The translations under genes were made by a program, and so were the position numbers. A stretch of DNA of 64,000 bases from Bradyrhizobium sp. CIAT3101 (GTDB lineage: Bacteria > Pseudomonadota > Alphaproteobacteria > Rhizobiales > Xanthobacteraceae): NCBI RefSeq assembly GCF_029714945.1, contig NZ_CP121634.1, positions 8,763,001-8,827,000 on the forward strand, in the 5' to 3' direction. This document shows, in pieces, positions 21,401-29,554 of the stretch (the stretch's first letter is position 1; every line of letters starts with the position of its first letter). A model generated the notes under the pieces. It made no database searches, was not told where the DNA came from, and saw nothing but the letters and a program-made list of their open reading frames with translations.

Positions 21401-22703
21401 TCCTTGGGGCCGTGTCTATGCGAGCCTCATGACCAACGGCCGGCTTCACACCGTCACGACATTGTCCGTTCTGGCGGCGCATGCGGCAACGATAACGAGA
21501 TGGCAGCGCGATCTGAGCGCGACCGACCCGGCCAAGCAAACCAGGGCGGCCGAAGAGATGATATCCAGCGTCTCGACGGCGCCATGGTCGGAGCGGCGAG
21601 TTGCGGCTCTCCGATCGGCAGCGCAGGACGGCCGATACGACCGGCTGGCGCAACTCGTCGATCTTCACCGCATCGAGCTCACGTATGTCACCAACAAGAA
21701 AGGTGGCGATCAGATCCTCTCGGCGCTGGAAACCGAGGTGCGGGAAGTCCATGCCGCCATGGGTGAGCAGTACGCCCTCGCCGACTTCTCCATGGAGCTG
21801 ATCTCCGGCGGAGTGGACATCGCGGACATTCAGGGCGTCATCCGTAAAGCGGAGTCGAAGTTCGATCCGATGGCCGACGACATCTCGACGGCGCTGCGAG
21901 GAATTGTGGCCACATCGGCGATATCGCACGGCGTGGACGTGGAATTCTTTAACGCGATGGCTTTCGCCGGCATGCCCTCGGACATCGCCGAGTACATCCA
22001 GGCATCGTCGCGCGTCGGGCGCACGCACGTCGGCTTTTCGCTGCTGATTCCCATTCCGCAGACCCGGCGAGACCGGTTCATCGTGGAGGTCCATGAATCT
22101 TTCCATCGACTTCTTGAGAGGATGATTTCTCCGCCCGCGGTCGAACGATGGGCTGATCGCGCCATCAAGCGGACCATTCCTTCCATGGTGCAGACTTGGC
22201 TCGCCGGCGTGAGGCACAACGAACGCTTCCTTCCCGCGCCCGACGATCAGAAGGGCCCGGTGGCGCTTCCCTCCACGGTGGAGGCCGCAGCCAGGCTGCT
22301 GCGTTCCCGTCAGGACTTCGACGACTGCGTCCGCTTCGTCGGCGCTGCCATCGGCATCGGAGCTCCGATCGGATCGCCTACCAATCCAGAATATTACGGC
22401 AATCTCGCCCGTTCCGAGGTTGAGCGCATTCGGCAGGTGCTCGACAGCAAGAACTACACCGGCAGCCTCAACGATTTCTGGAAGGCCACCAACACCGACC
22501 TTATGAGGCCGATGACTAGCCTCCGGGACGTGGACGTTCAGGGACGGATCGAGGGCAGCCGGCGTTCGCAGACCAACAAGGCGATCACGGAAGAACAGTT
22601 GACCGACGCCATCTCCATGATTCGTAACCGCGGCGTCGCGCTCGGAAGGCGTGGCGCCTACAGCGAACTCGACAGCGGTGCAGACACCGGACAAAACTCA
22701 TGA
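18450..22703 (+). CDS. drmA: DISARM helicase DrmA
   Basis: A 1417-residue superfamily 2 helicase. Walker A is ATGGGKTE (K595), the DExH-type box is DEMH (D867-E868), and the C-terminal lobe has SAISHGVDVEFF and the arginine-finger motif ASSRVGRTHVG (around 1155-1185). A zinc-finger-like CPFC with a second Cys pair lies between the lobes (about 725-760). The N-terminal ~550 residues form the long leader typical of DrmA. Together with DrmB it binds and loads on incoming phage DNA. The start overlaps the DrmE stop by 8 bases and the stop overlaps drmB by 4. Identification is firm because of the neighbours: DrmA, DrmB and DrmC form the invariant DISARM core. Confidence 0.93.
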   Translation: MAEPTAVAGMSADDRQELKEAVCDAVLERTRQAVSGDGEFGRIVVGDRPARKLSSGFILPRLDENGDDESSDIRIATHGLDFRILLRTTGALAIQPVFSCYVRALPTTDELFARNGWLIPPPGFSQAAKTQIRDQIRQRAKAEIPQGASSSERFRIRSQISREVHLAMGVALPRGAPPPPIGDNPEIDDAQPDTGATDPLAPTGAERLRIPSAMSQRYDVPQKWIRLAVPLAPLTLPLPCDPAAWTTASLAYKQVLETAIKTSYRSWLATEEGKANAWRKLNPPSEAFWSRENWERFLTDARARPTSEADLLPDFDIQVLAQALPDPLVDGAFSVRIALENLQENDSAQESGLFGVALAVDIPVDALGPMRLERFRRSYHLAGFMTMPAIGVNGGVEDLGTFEGHRRLRTTWMPRFVLPRTKATEISDVVTQYEALSSADTEIVSLEALSAEMDRWIDRVARTTAITQPGEQGTEADEAAQRTRFEDDLQAWRREADRIRKGIRLVARSQQAWRSDAGSQAAIPYRAWLLLNRTFARANPSSQDQRPGWRLFQLAFVLAHVPTFASRVPAYADEFDAAFDEDAASLLYMATGGGKTEAFFGVLVFALFIDRLRGKARGVTAMMHYPLRLLTVQQAQRLARLLAKAEMVRRREGVGGAPFEVGFWVGSGNTPNATETRSGTLSDEMRCIPVVDSPRARDEQAILDGQEKADREYVTANAAWNKLPRCPFCSSARDTGLRFYPERHNRLGIVCFNTRCEWNVETTDRQGQAEPLPFLMIDTDIYRAAPSVLLGTIDKLALLGQNVSTIDKVAGMFGMARHVQGGPLGLLHMIGSPQANETPADYRRVAPSFRSGEEVFFDPFPSLIVQDEMHLLEESLGTFGGIFETALFQWLTRLALLLGNRVVEVPSAPGRPRLPHVVGATATAADVAKHTRALYQRRVVQFPHPGPALHEGFYTRMAAFDPAGDAAAARAASGITPRGLELAAPWGRVYASLMTNGRLHTVTTLSVLAAHAATITRWQRDLSATDPAKQTRAAEEMISSVSTAPWSERRVAALRSAAQDGRYDRLAQLVDLHRIELTYVTNKKGGDQILSALETEVREVHAAMGEQYALADFSMELISGGVDIADIQGVIRKAESKFDPMADDISTALRGIVATSAISHGVDVEFFNAMAFAGMPSDIAEYIQASSRVGRTHVGFSLLIPIPQTRRDRFIVEVHESFHRLLERMISPPAVERWADRAIKRTIPSMVQTWLAGVRHNERFLPAPDDQKGPVALPSTVEAAARLLRSRQDFDDCVRFVGAAIGIGAPIGSPTNPEYYGNLARSEVERIRQVLDSKNYTGSLNDFWKATNTDLMRPMTSLRDVDVQGRIEGSRRSQTNKAITEEQLTDAISMIRNRGVALGRRGAYSELDSGADTGQNS

Positions 22704-24925
22704 GCAAGCCCGATACGATGCAGAGGTCGCGTGGACAGCTTGCGACCGCCTACGCACCACACAGCCTCTTTACGTTCGAGGGGGGTTCCGGAGCATGCTT
22801 TGCGCTACCGAGCCCCGGCAATAGGACGGCTGGAGACGAGCTGCGCCCCAACACCCAGCGCATGATCTCCGAGCAGATCCAAGAATATTTCGAGGCTTGG
22901 GCAACGAGGGCCAGGCGAGGCACGAACCTCCGGCATGCCGTACCCTTGAACCTCGCGGTCGACGGACGCGTCATCAGCGACGACGCCGTTCGAGTACGCT
23001 CCGGCGATCTCGCGTTCCAGGTGCCGGATAGGGTTGGGTACGTTCCCTTCCCTCTCTCGTTCGTCTGCACTCGTTGCAAACTGCACCGGCACAGCGACCG
23101 GGTCGAGCGGCTCGCCGATGAAGCTGCCCGGTTCCGGAATGCATGCCCCTCCGGCGCCGACAGCTGCGCCAACGACTGGCAGCAGCTGGACGTCGTCTAC
23201 GCTCACTGGTCCGGAAACGTGGAGCCGATCACACCGAACTACCGCTCGTGGTATGACGGTGAGGTGCGCGACCTTGACCGCTGCACGTCGTGCGGCTCCG
23301 ATCGCTTCTTGCTTCACCGCCCTCCGGGGCGGCTCGGCAACTGGGAATTCCAGTGCGTAAACTGCAAGCTGCCAAGGCCCATGCAACAGAGGGACCTGAC
23401 GACACTCGAAGAGCTCGGCCCTCTACTTGCCCAAAATCAGGCGCTGCCGGCCGAGATCAATATGGAGCCCGTCTCCTACCGGGCCTCGGCCGCCTACTAC
23501 GTCCACGGCGACAGGCTCCTTGTGTTCGATCAGGAGCGGTACATCCAGCTGTTGGGATCGGCGCAAACGACGCTCCTGAGCGCATTTCTGTCTACCGAAT
23601 TCGGCTATCCCCCCACCAACCTCGACGACGCCGAAAAGGAAGCGCTGCTAGAGGCGGCCGGACAGTCTGCACAATGGGATATGTATCGGCGGGTGAGAGA
23701 CCTCATAGCGACACTCGAGCGAATGCCCCAGATCGATCCCGCGGCCATCGCCGCGCAGCGGGAAATGATCGCTCGGCAAGAAGCCGAGTGGAACGAGACG
23801 GTCTTCGCCGGACAGTTCGAGGCCGTGGAGGGCATCGATAGAGCCTGCCGCGAACGGGGCGACTATGTCCGGCGGTTTGATCCAGTCCGCATGGCGCTCG
23901 AACACAAGACCCTTACCGAAGAGCGTCTCCAAGGGCGCCAAATGCCTGACGGCAAGAGTGCCTCGGTCGACGTGACGATCCTCGACGACTTCCTGTTTCC
24001 GGACGATCTCGATGCGGACGCGCGCGCGCGACTGCTCGATCAGGTGCGCCTCCGTAAAGACCTGCTGGGCATCGAGGAAATGCGGCTCGTCCGCGACGTG
24101 CGGGTCTGCGAATACACTTTCGGCTACACGCGCACCAGCTCGACCCCCGTCGTCATGAGGGACAAGGCCGGATTGGCCGAAATGCCTGTGCGGCTGCGCT
24201 TGTTCGACAAGGTCCCGGTCGGGGATCGAGCTCTTCATCCCGTGCTCTGCCTCATCCAATCCAATGAGGGGTTGTACGTCCGCCTGAACGAAGCCTGCCT
24301 GCTCGAATGGCTCGAAGCGAACCAGATCCAGTTGCCGGCAGCCGATCCCGGCGTCCGTCTGGGAGGTCGCCTCATCGAGCAGTTTGCACGAATGGCCAAC
24401 GACGAGGACGTTCGCTTTTCGCGTTTCCTCGACGAGTATCGCCGCGAACGCAGCGTCCCCCGGCTGGCATACCCCTATGTCTACACGCTGCTGCACACGA
24501 TGGCCCACCATCTGCTGGGAATTTCTGCGTCGATGTCCGGATTGGACCTAGGATCGTTCGGCGAGCACATCTTTGTCCCTGACCTTGCCTTCCTAGTCTA
24601 TCGCCGCGGCATGACGATGGACCTAGGCAACCTGTCGTCGATGTGGCGCGATCGGGGTGACCCTGCATACGGCAACGAAGTGCTGGACCGGATGGTCGAT
24701 CCTGCGAGTCTCCGCTGCGGATCTGAGAGCGTGTGCAATCACCGAGGCGGAGCGTGCCCCGATTGCCTGCTCATCCCCGAGACCGCCTGCCTCACCCGCA
24801 ACGAACTGCTTTCCCGCTCCGTGCTCATCGGCCGCGGTTTCCCACGCTGGGACACCGAAGGACGCGCGCTCACGGGCTACTATGAGGTGGCGCGACGGCG
24901 AACGCGGGCGGACGCCACGCCATGA
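22700..24925 (+). CDS. drmB: DISARM protein DrmB (DUF1998)
   Basis: A 741-residue protein. Cys-pair motifs of zinc ribbons occur near residue 115 (CTRCKLHRH), near 195 (CTSCGS) and near 220 (CVNCKLP). The C-terminal DUF1998 region has the typical HTMAHHLLGISASMSGLDL block, then FVPDLAFLVYRR, and a Cys-rich end (CNHRGGACPDCLL). DrmB pairs with DrmA and stimulates its DNA handling. It is coupled to both neighbours through ATGA overlaps. The length is normal for the family and no frame damage is visible. Confidence 0.92.
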   Translation: MSKPDTMQRSRGQLATAYAPHSLFTFEGGSGACFALPSPGNRTAGDELRPNTQRMISEQIQEYFEAWATRARRGTNLRHAVPLNLAVDGRVISDDAVRVRSGDLAFQVPDRVGYVPFPLSFVCTRCKLHRHSDRVERLADEAARFRNACPSGADSCANDWQQLDVVYAHWSGNVEPITPNYRSWYDGEVRDLDRCTSCGSDRFLLHRPPGRLGNWEFQCVNCKLPRPMQQRDLTTLEELGPLLAQNQALPAEINMEPVSYRASAAYYVHGDRLLVFDQERYIQLLGSAQTTLLSAFLSTEFGYPPTNLDDAEKEALLEAAGQSAQWDMYRRVRDLIATLERMPQIDPAAIAAQREMIARQEAEWNETVFAGQFEAVEGIDRACRERGDYVRRFDPVRMALEHKTLTEERLQGRQMPDGKSASVDVTILDDFLFPDDLDADARARLLDQVRLRKDLLGIEEMRLVRDVRVCEYTFGYTRTSSTPVVMRDKAGLAEMPVRLRLFDKVPVGDRALHPVLCLIQSNEGLYVRLNEACLLEWLEANQIQLPAADPGVRLGGRLIEQFARMANDEDVRFSRFLDEYRRERSVPRLAYPYVYTLLHTMAHHLLGISASMSGLDLGSFGEHIFVPDLAFLVYRRGMTMDLGNLSSMWRDRGDPAYGNEVLDRMVDPASLRCGSESVCNHRGGACPDCLLIPETACLTRNELLSRSVLIGRGFPRWDTEGRALTGYYEVARRRTRADATP

Positions 24926-25749
24926 ACGCGACGATCGGAAGCTCGCTGTCGAGATCGCTGGTCAGCGAACTGGGCGACGACTGCGCGGCAGCCGCCCAGT
25001 TGGCCGCAGCCATCGCCGATCGTCCGGCCGGGACCATCGACAACGCCAGCTTGGGATTTATGCCGAGAGCCACGCTGTCTCGCGTCGCTGCCGATTTCGT
25101 CAGACGCGGTTGGCTGACGCCATCCGATTCCGGATGGAGGACCGGACCGACCCCTCTACCGCGTGCCGTCGTTTCCTTCTTGGAAGGTGCGGCCGCGATG
25201 CGCTCCCACGATGCGTTCCGGGAAACGGCCACCGCAATCGTGACCATGCCGCCCCCGCCGAGCGCCATCGCCGCGGCCCTTGCGCAGACTGGGATGGCCT
25301 ACGCTTCACTTGTTTCTACCAACGAAGCTCTGCGAGCGGTCGCAGACAAGGCCGTGGATACCTTCACGATCATGACGCCGTTCCTAAATCAGGAGGGACT
25401 TGAGTTCGCGCAGGAGCTTTTCGCCCGAACCAGAGCGCCGAAGAGGAGAATCATCGTCCGCACACCTGGTGATGCGACGCGCATTGTTCTCAACAACGCC
25501 GCGACCTTGGCAACGCTCGGCATCGAAGCGTTCGACTACACGATCGGAGTCGGAGAAGGCTATGAAACCTTTCATGCGAAGGCTGCGCTGGCCGACAATG
25601 AACTTGCCTACGCCGGTAGCGCGAACATAACGGTTTTCGCCAGGCACTCGATGGATCTTGGATTTTTGGTTGAAGGTCGGTCAGCAAGAGTGGTCGCAAA
25701 CGTGGTGCGCGCCGTCATCAAGATCGCTTCGCCCATACCTCTTGGCTGA
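24922..25749 (+). CDS. drmC: DISARM phospholipase D-like protein DrmC
   Basis: A 275-residue protein with one HKD motif, HAKAALADNELAYAGSAN (H218, K220, D225), as in phospholipase D-superfamily nucleases. One motif per chain implies a dimeric active site. The part before it (about residues 120-200) has the strand-helix pattern of the PLD fold. The N-terminal ~100 residues look like a small helical winged domain. DrmC is the third core gene of DISARM and may cut DNA, although it is dispensable in some systems. It is the last gene of the operon. Confidence 0.9.
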   Translation: MNATIGSSLSRSLVSELGDDCAAAAQLAAAIADRPAGTIDNASLGFMPRATLSRVAADFVRRGWLTPSDSGWRTGPTPLPRAVVSFLEGAAAMRSHDAFRETATAIVTMPPPPSAIAAALAQTGMAYASLVSTNEALRAVADKAVDTFTIMTPFLNQEGLEFAQELFARTRAPKRRIIVRTPGDATRIVLNNAATLATLGIEAFDYTIGVGEGYETFHAKAALADNELAYAGSANITVFARHSMDLGFLVEGRSARVVANVVRAVIKIASPIPLG

Positions 25750-25750
25750 C

Positions 25751-25873
25751 TCAAGGCCGCTTCCTGCGCCGCTTTAGAAACTCCCTCGCGGCCTGCTCCA
25801 TCACGTCCCAGGCTGCCCGATGCTCATCGAGCCCCACCTGCTTGATGTCCGCGATCACGTCCGGATCCATCAT
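25751..25873 (-). CDS. Small ribbon-helix-helix-like protein
   Basis: A 40-residue frame, MMDPDVIADIKQVGLDEHRA and onward, ending in a basic tail, KRRRKRP. The frame continues 5' for about 25 more codons that are Lys-rich (KKKAPKKGKRTPIG) and end in a strand-like VQFLTMMDP, but no ATG is present there. A strand followed by two helices suits a ribbon-helix-helix DNA-binding protein, so the true start may be the GTG of the VQF strand or may have been lost. It is convergent with drmC. Short proteins of this look occur near plasmid and island genes in rhizobia; the function is a guess. Confidence 0.45.
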   Translation of the reverse strand: MMDPDVIADIKQVGLDEHRAAWDVMEQAAREFLKRRRKRP

Positions 25874-26267
25874 CGTTAGGAACTGCACCCGATTGCCGAT
25901 CGGAGTCCGCTTACCCTTCTTTGGCGCTTTCTTTTTCCCGGAAGCCCTTCAAAAACGACGAAGCTCCGAGAAGCGCGACGCGCGACCCGGCAAACGAGGG
26001 GTGCGATTCGCTCCATTTTCCGGCCCAGCTGCATCGCACCTCCCCGCGTTCGCGCTCCCCGCTCCGCACCTTGAGGGAAGGACTGGCGGTCGCGGCGGCC
26101 CGGCAGCCGCCGCCTCCACCTCGCGCCATCCCCCCGGACCGGCCGCTGGCCGGGCCAAGGATTCGACTGGCGGGCCAAACCTGTGGACGGCGCGGCAGTG
26201 CGCGCTTGCCTGGACAAGACCTCCTCCCCACATCGACCGGCAACGGGCCTAGGGAAACAGGGCATTC
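25874..26267. other. Intergenic, GC-rich
   Basis: Very GC-rich leader in front of the CD-NTase. Open frames on both strands here are a product of base composition. No promoter is clear. Confidence 0.4.
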
Positions 26268-27152
26268 ATGGGCGTCGGGGAAGACTTTCAAAAATTCAGG
26301 GACACCTACCAGATCACGAGCGAGCTGATCACGTCGATCTCGTATCGCTACAAGCGCATCACCCGCCAGCTCAACACCGATTTCTGGAGCACCAATTCCG
26401 ACACCGCGCACAGCCTCTATGTCGGCTCCTACGGCCGCGACACCGCCGCCAAGGGCCTCAGCGATCTCGACATCGGCTTCATCCTGCCCAATGCGGTCTA
26501 CCACCAGTACAACGGCCATCAGGGCAACGGACAATCCGCCCTGCTCCAGGCCGTCAAGCGATCGATGCAGAAGACGTATCCGACCTCGGAGATTTCCGGC
26601 GACGGCCAGGTCGTCGTGATCTCGTTCAACGACAATCTGACCTTCGAGGTGCTGCCGGCGTTCGAGAACCACAACAGCGATAGCTGGACCTATCCCAATG
26701 CCAACAACGGCGGCAGCTGGAAGGTCTGCAATCCCAGGGCCGAGATTGCCGCGATCAACACACGTAACTCCTTGACCAACCGGAACCTGAAATATCTGTC
26801 CCGGATGATGCGCATCTGGGCGCGCCAATGCGCGGTGCCGATCAGCGGCATGCTGATCGACACGCTGGCCTACCAGTTCATCGAAGCCTACCAGTATCGC
26901 GACAAGTCGTTCCTGTACCATGATTTCATGGCGCGCGATTTCTTCGACTATCTCGCAAAACAGGATCAGAACAAGACGGCCTGGCGCGCGCCCGGGAGCG
27001 GCTCCCACGTCCACCGCGCGGGCCTGTTCGAATGCAAGGCGCGCAGTGCATATCTTCGCGCCACGGAGGCGATCCAGTACAATGACGACAATCACGAATG
27101 GTCCCGACGACAAAAATGGAGAGACGTATTTGGCTCCCTTTATCCCGGCTGA
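26268..27152 (+). CDS. CD-NTase, cyclic oligonucleotide synthase of CBASS
   Basis: A 294-residue nucleotidyltransferase of the SMODS/CD-NTase type. The signature is GSYGRDT (G53-S54) followed by DLDIGF (D66 and D68 as metal ligands) and a third acidic residue at about E127 in FEVLPAF, where Asp is commoner. The C-terminal helical part ends WRDVFGSLYPG, as expected. On phage infection such enzymes make cyclic di- or trinucleotides that switch on a cell-killing effector. The effector is the SLATT gene that begins inside this gene's 3' end. No Cap2/Cap3 or HORMA/TRIP13 genes accompany it, so this is a minimal (type I) CBASS. Confidence 0.85.
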   Translation: MGVGEDFQKFRDTYQITSELITSISYRYKRITRQLNTDFWSTNSDTAHSLYVGSYGRDTAAKGLSDLDIGFILPNAVYHQYNGHQGNGQSALLQAVKRSMQKTYPTSEISGDGQVVVISFNDNLTFEVLPAFENHNSDSWTYPNANNGGSWKVCNPRAEIAAINTRNSLTNRNLKYLSRMMRIWARQCAVPISGMLIDTLAYQFIEAYQYRDKSFLYHDFMARDFFDYLAKQDQNKTAWRAPGSGSHVHRAGLFECKARSAYLRATEAIQYNDDNHEWSRRQKWRDVFGSLYPG

Positions 27153-27732
27153 CCCGGAGCGCTACGCGTTCGAGAGCCAGGTCCGAGAGTGCTACGGCCG
27201 ATGCGCATACAGCCATAAGACGCAGCAGAAGATGGCCGAGGGCTGTGCGTCCCGACTCGGGCACATCAAGCTCGGACAAATCGTGCTGTCCGCGCTGACG
27301 ACGGGCGGCGCGGTCGGCGTCGTCTTCGACCGGAATTCGGTCGTCTACCCCTACGCGACGGCCTTGCTCGCGGTTTCGCTGCTCGTCCTCAACAGTTACG
27401 TCAAGGACATCGATCCCGGAGAAGCCGCGCAGAAACACCGGGAAGCCGCCTCGGACATCTGGAACATAAGGGAAGCGTATCTCAGTCTGTTGGCCGACAG
27501 CCGCGATCCGACAATTGCTCTGGCGGACCTACGACAACGCCGCGACGATCTGCAGACCCAGCTCCACAAGATCTATCGCATTGCACCCCACACAAGCAGT
27601 ACTGCGTACGGGCGCGCGCAGGATGCGCTGCAGAACAAGGAAGATCTGACTTTTTCGGATGCCGAGATCGACGCATTCCTGCCAACTTCACTCAGGCGGA
27701 CCGTCAAACCCGATCCAGGACCAGCCTCATAG
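27082..27732 (+). CDS. SLATT-domain membrane effector of CBASS
   Basis: A 216-residue protein starting at ATG 27082, 71 bases before the end of the CD-NTase gene, so the two are translationally linked. It has an N-terminal helix with Cys/Tyr residues (VRECYGRCAYSHKTQQK), then two hydrophobic segments (around IVLSALTTGGAVGVVF and YPYATALLAVSLLVL) joined by a short turn, then a long helical cytosolic tail (KHREAASDIWNIREAYLSLL). This is the layout of SLATT proteins (SMODS- and SLOG-associating two-TM), which are predicted to form pores after sensing the cyclic nucleotide. The frame is open further upstream, but that part overlaps the partner in another frame and is not protein-like. Confidence 0.8.
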   Translation: MTTITNGPDDKNGETYLAPFIPADPERYAFESQVRECYGRCAYSHKTQQKMAEGCASRLGHIKLGQIVLSALTTGGAVGVVFDRNSVVYPYATALLAVSLLVLNSYVKDIDPGEAAQKHREAASDIWNIREAYLSLLADSRDPTIALADLRQRRDDLQTQLHKIYRIAPHTSSTAYGRAQDALQNKEDLTFSDAEIDAFLPTSLRRTVKPDPGPAS

Positions 27733-28127
27733 AAGGCGCGGGCCCGTCACCAAGAGCTGGCCGGACCGGTTAGCGCGCGGGCGGTTTCGGGGGACGCCCC
27801 CGGTTTTTCCTGGCACCCGTCCCCGTGCACGCAAGGCCGGCTTCGTCCCTTGCGCGACCACGGAGCCCGTTGGCAGCACAAGCTCTGCGACCTGGACGCC
27901 GAGCGCGGAGGTGATCTTGTGCAGCGACAGCAGGGTCGGATGGGGCTCTGCGGCATCGATCTCACTGACCAGGGCCTGGTGCAAGCGCGTTTCGGCGGCA
28001 AGGTCGTACTGCGTCCAGGATTTCAGCAGCCGTCGTTCCGGACGTTTCGCGCAAGCAATCGCTGGGTATATGCCGGAGTGCGCCGCACCCGGCAGGATGA
28101 TGCATTTCGGAAGCTCGGGCTAAACAT
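27727..28127 (-). pseudogene. XRE-family HTH regulator, frameshifted
   Basis: On the minus strand a frame from ATG 28125-28127 reads to LLARNVRN and then stops. The shifted frame continues as RRLLKSWTQYDLAAETRL, then the HQALVSEIDAAEPHPTLLSL segment, then ITSALGVQVAELV, a textbook Cro/CI-type helix-turn-helix. The overlap of NVR and RRLL marks the frame change near 28,030. The tail to 27727 is low-complexity and Pro/Arg-rich. The 3' end is convergent with the SLATT gene and overlaps it by 6 bases. It may once have regulated the CBASS unit. Without the frame change there is no start codon in the helix-turn-helix frame. Confidence 0.6.
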
Positions 28128-28583
28128 GCTATAGCGTATGAAATAAGCGTTGGCGTGCCCTATGCACCGATTTTCTCGGCGGATCCCGCGCTTTTTGCGG
28201 TCTCCCGACGTGGCGAAACCAGCCTCAAGCCCATGAGGCTTGCCTTGGCCCTATCGTTGCCCGAACTCCGAGCAACCCGGCCGACAAAAGCGGTTTTACC
28301 AATTGAGAGCGGCCTGGCAGAGCGGCCGGCGCAGGCTGTCAATATCAACCGGACGTCGAAAGGCGCTGCAGACGCCGGTTGTCAAGCCGGCAGTTCACGA
28401 TCTCAGAGAGAATAATGTCCTGCCGCCCAGCATTGCTTCGGTGTAGCATATAGGGGCGGCCAGCGCCTCGTCGCCTCGAAGGCTGGACCGGCCCGATCCA
28501 CCCGCTTATGGCTCGCTTGGGGTCAGCTAAGGCGCGATGACGCAGATATCATTCCCGTTCTGGCAGGCCGGCCCCGCGCGCAC
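28128..28583. other. Intergenic stretch
   Basis: No gene seen. Short frames at 28155-28446 lack any recognisable feature. Confidence 0.4.
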
Positions 28584-28772
28584 CTACTTTCCAGCAGAGC
28601 GAGCGCGCGCTTCGCGATCCAGAAATTCGATCGTCTCGTCCGGCACACCGGCTCGTTGCATTGCCGCCTTTGCTGCGACATGAAAGGCCTCTCCCGGCTC
28701 CGGCACGCGTTCGAGCAGCTTGAGCTGTTCGCGAGCCTTCCCGATCGGATCGAACGTAACGTCTTTCGTCAT
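28584..28772 (-). CDS. Small hypothetical protein
   Basis: A 62-residue soluble, acidic-to-neutral protein (MTKDVTFDPIGKAREQLKLL, then PEPGEAFHVAAKAAM). Codon choice fits a real gene and the ATG start is clear, but there is no recognised domain. The helix pattern (REQLKLL, VAAKAAMQRA, ETIEFLDREARARS) suggests a small helical bundle. It lies in the same direction as the damaged cold-shock gene upstream of it. Confidence 0.45.
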   Translation of the reverse strand: MTKDVTFDPIGKAREQLKLLERVPEPGEAFHVAAKAAMQRAGVPDETIEFLDREARARSAGK

Positions 28773-28823
28773 GGCGTTCTCCCAACATATTCCTCGAAGG
28801 CAGGTTCCTCGGTCGTTGTGCTA

Positions 28824-29025
28824 TCAGCCAATGCGTAGATCTTCGGCGCTCATCTTGCCCAAACGACCGGTCTTCAGCTCATAACTAACGCGCGCCCCCT
28901 CCGCGAGACCGGTGTAGCCGGGCCCTCTCGACCGCGCTGATGTGAACGAAGACGTCAGGTCTACCATCTTCCGGCTGGATGAAGCCGTATCCCTTGGTCA
29001 GGTTGAACCACTTCACAGTACCCAT
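28824..29025 (-). pseudogene. Cold-shock protein (CspA family), one-base insertion
   Basis: From ATG 29025 the frame reads [20 protein letters not shown], then [12 protein letters not shown]: the CSD fold with RNP1 (KGYGFI) and RNP2 (VFVHI). An extra C in the agggcccggc run near 28,920 throws the frame out. Removing it restores [19 protein letters not shown] and onward to a stop at 28824, giving the normal 66 residues. Such proteins bind single-stranded RNA or DNA. The lesion lies in a C-run, so a sequencing error is a real alternative to a dead gene. Confidence 0.8.
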
Positions 29026-29107
29026 TGCCACGGCTTTATCTCCAAATTGAACTCTCGCGATCTATCGAAGAGTAGCGCCATCGTCAAAGGCCGCGCGCAA
29101 CACGCCG

Positions 29108-29509
29108 TCACGCCCGCCCTTTTCGCGTGCTCAATCGTTTCCGGCGTGGTCGGTTCGGGCGCGCGATCGGTCGTGGCGGGGTAGTTGACAAAGACGGTCG
29201 CTCATCAGACTCCGGCTGCCCGGCTTGCGGTTGGGTCTGGCCTTGCGCTGCACTCCGATCTAGCTGCTCAAGCGTATCAAGGACCTTCAGGCCTTCGGGC
29301 GTGATGGTCCAATACCCCACCTCCCGGTCGATTAGCCTTTGTCCGAAGATATCCAGGTCCGGCGCACGACTGGCGATGCGTGTCATGGGGGCAGGCCACT
29401 CTGGCCCGCTACTGTAATAGATTGCGAGGTACTGCTTGACGACTTCCATACTCGCGCGACCGCCCGGTTGGCCGGCAAGTATCTTCAGTATGGATAGCTG
29501 AAAACTCAC
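29108..29509 (-). CDS. Winged-helix-like hypothetical protein
   Basis: A 133-residue protein. The first ~85 residues, MSFQLSILKILAGQPGGRAS and onward to VGYWTITPEGLKVLDTLE, have the helix-helix-helix-wing pattern of a small winged-helix domain like those at the N-terminus of Mrr-type proteins. The remaining part is Pro/Arg/Lys-rich and disordered. I recall similar proteins annotated as hypothetical in Bradyrhizobium. It could bind DNA, but no partner is evident here. Confidence 0.55.
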   Translation of the reverse strand: MSFQLSILKILAGQPGGRASMEVVKQYLAIYYSSGPEWPAPMTRIASRAPDLDIFGQRLIDREVGYWTITPEGLKVLDTLEQLDRSAAQGQTQPQAGQPESDERPSLSTTPPRPIARPNRPRRKRLSTRKGRA

Positions 29510-29554
29510 GCGCGCAACGCAAATGAATCACTGAAAGGAGCATCATATCGGCGC

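Noticed and set aside
21108..22694. 528-codon minus-strand frame opposite drmA
   Set aside because: It is a shadow of the GC-rich helicase gene; DrmA motifs lie on the plus strand throughout.
25911..27113. 400-codon minus-strand frame opposite the CD-NTase gene
   Set aside because: The plus strand carries a full CD-NTase with catalytic motifs; the minus frame is low-complexity and matches nothing.
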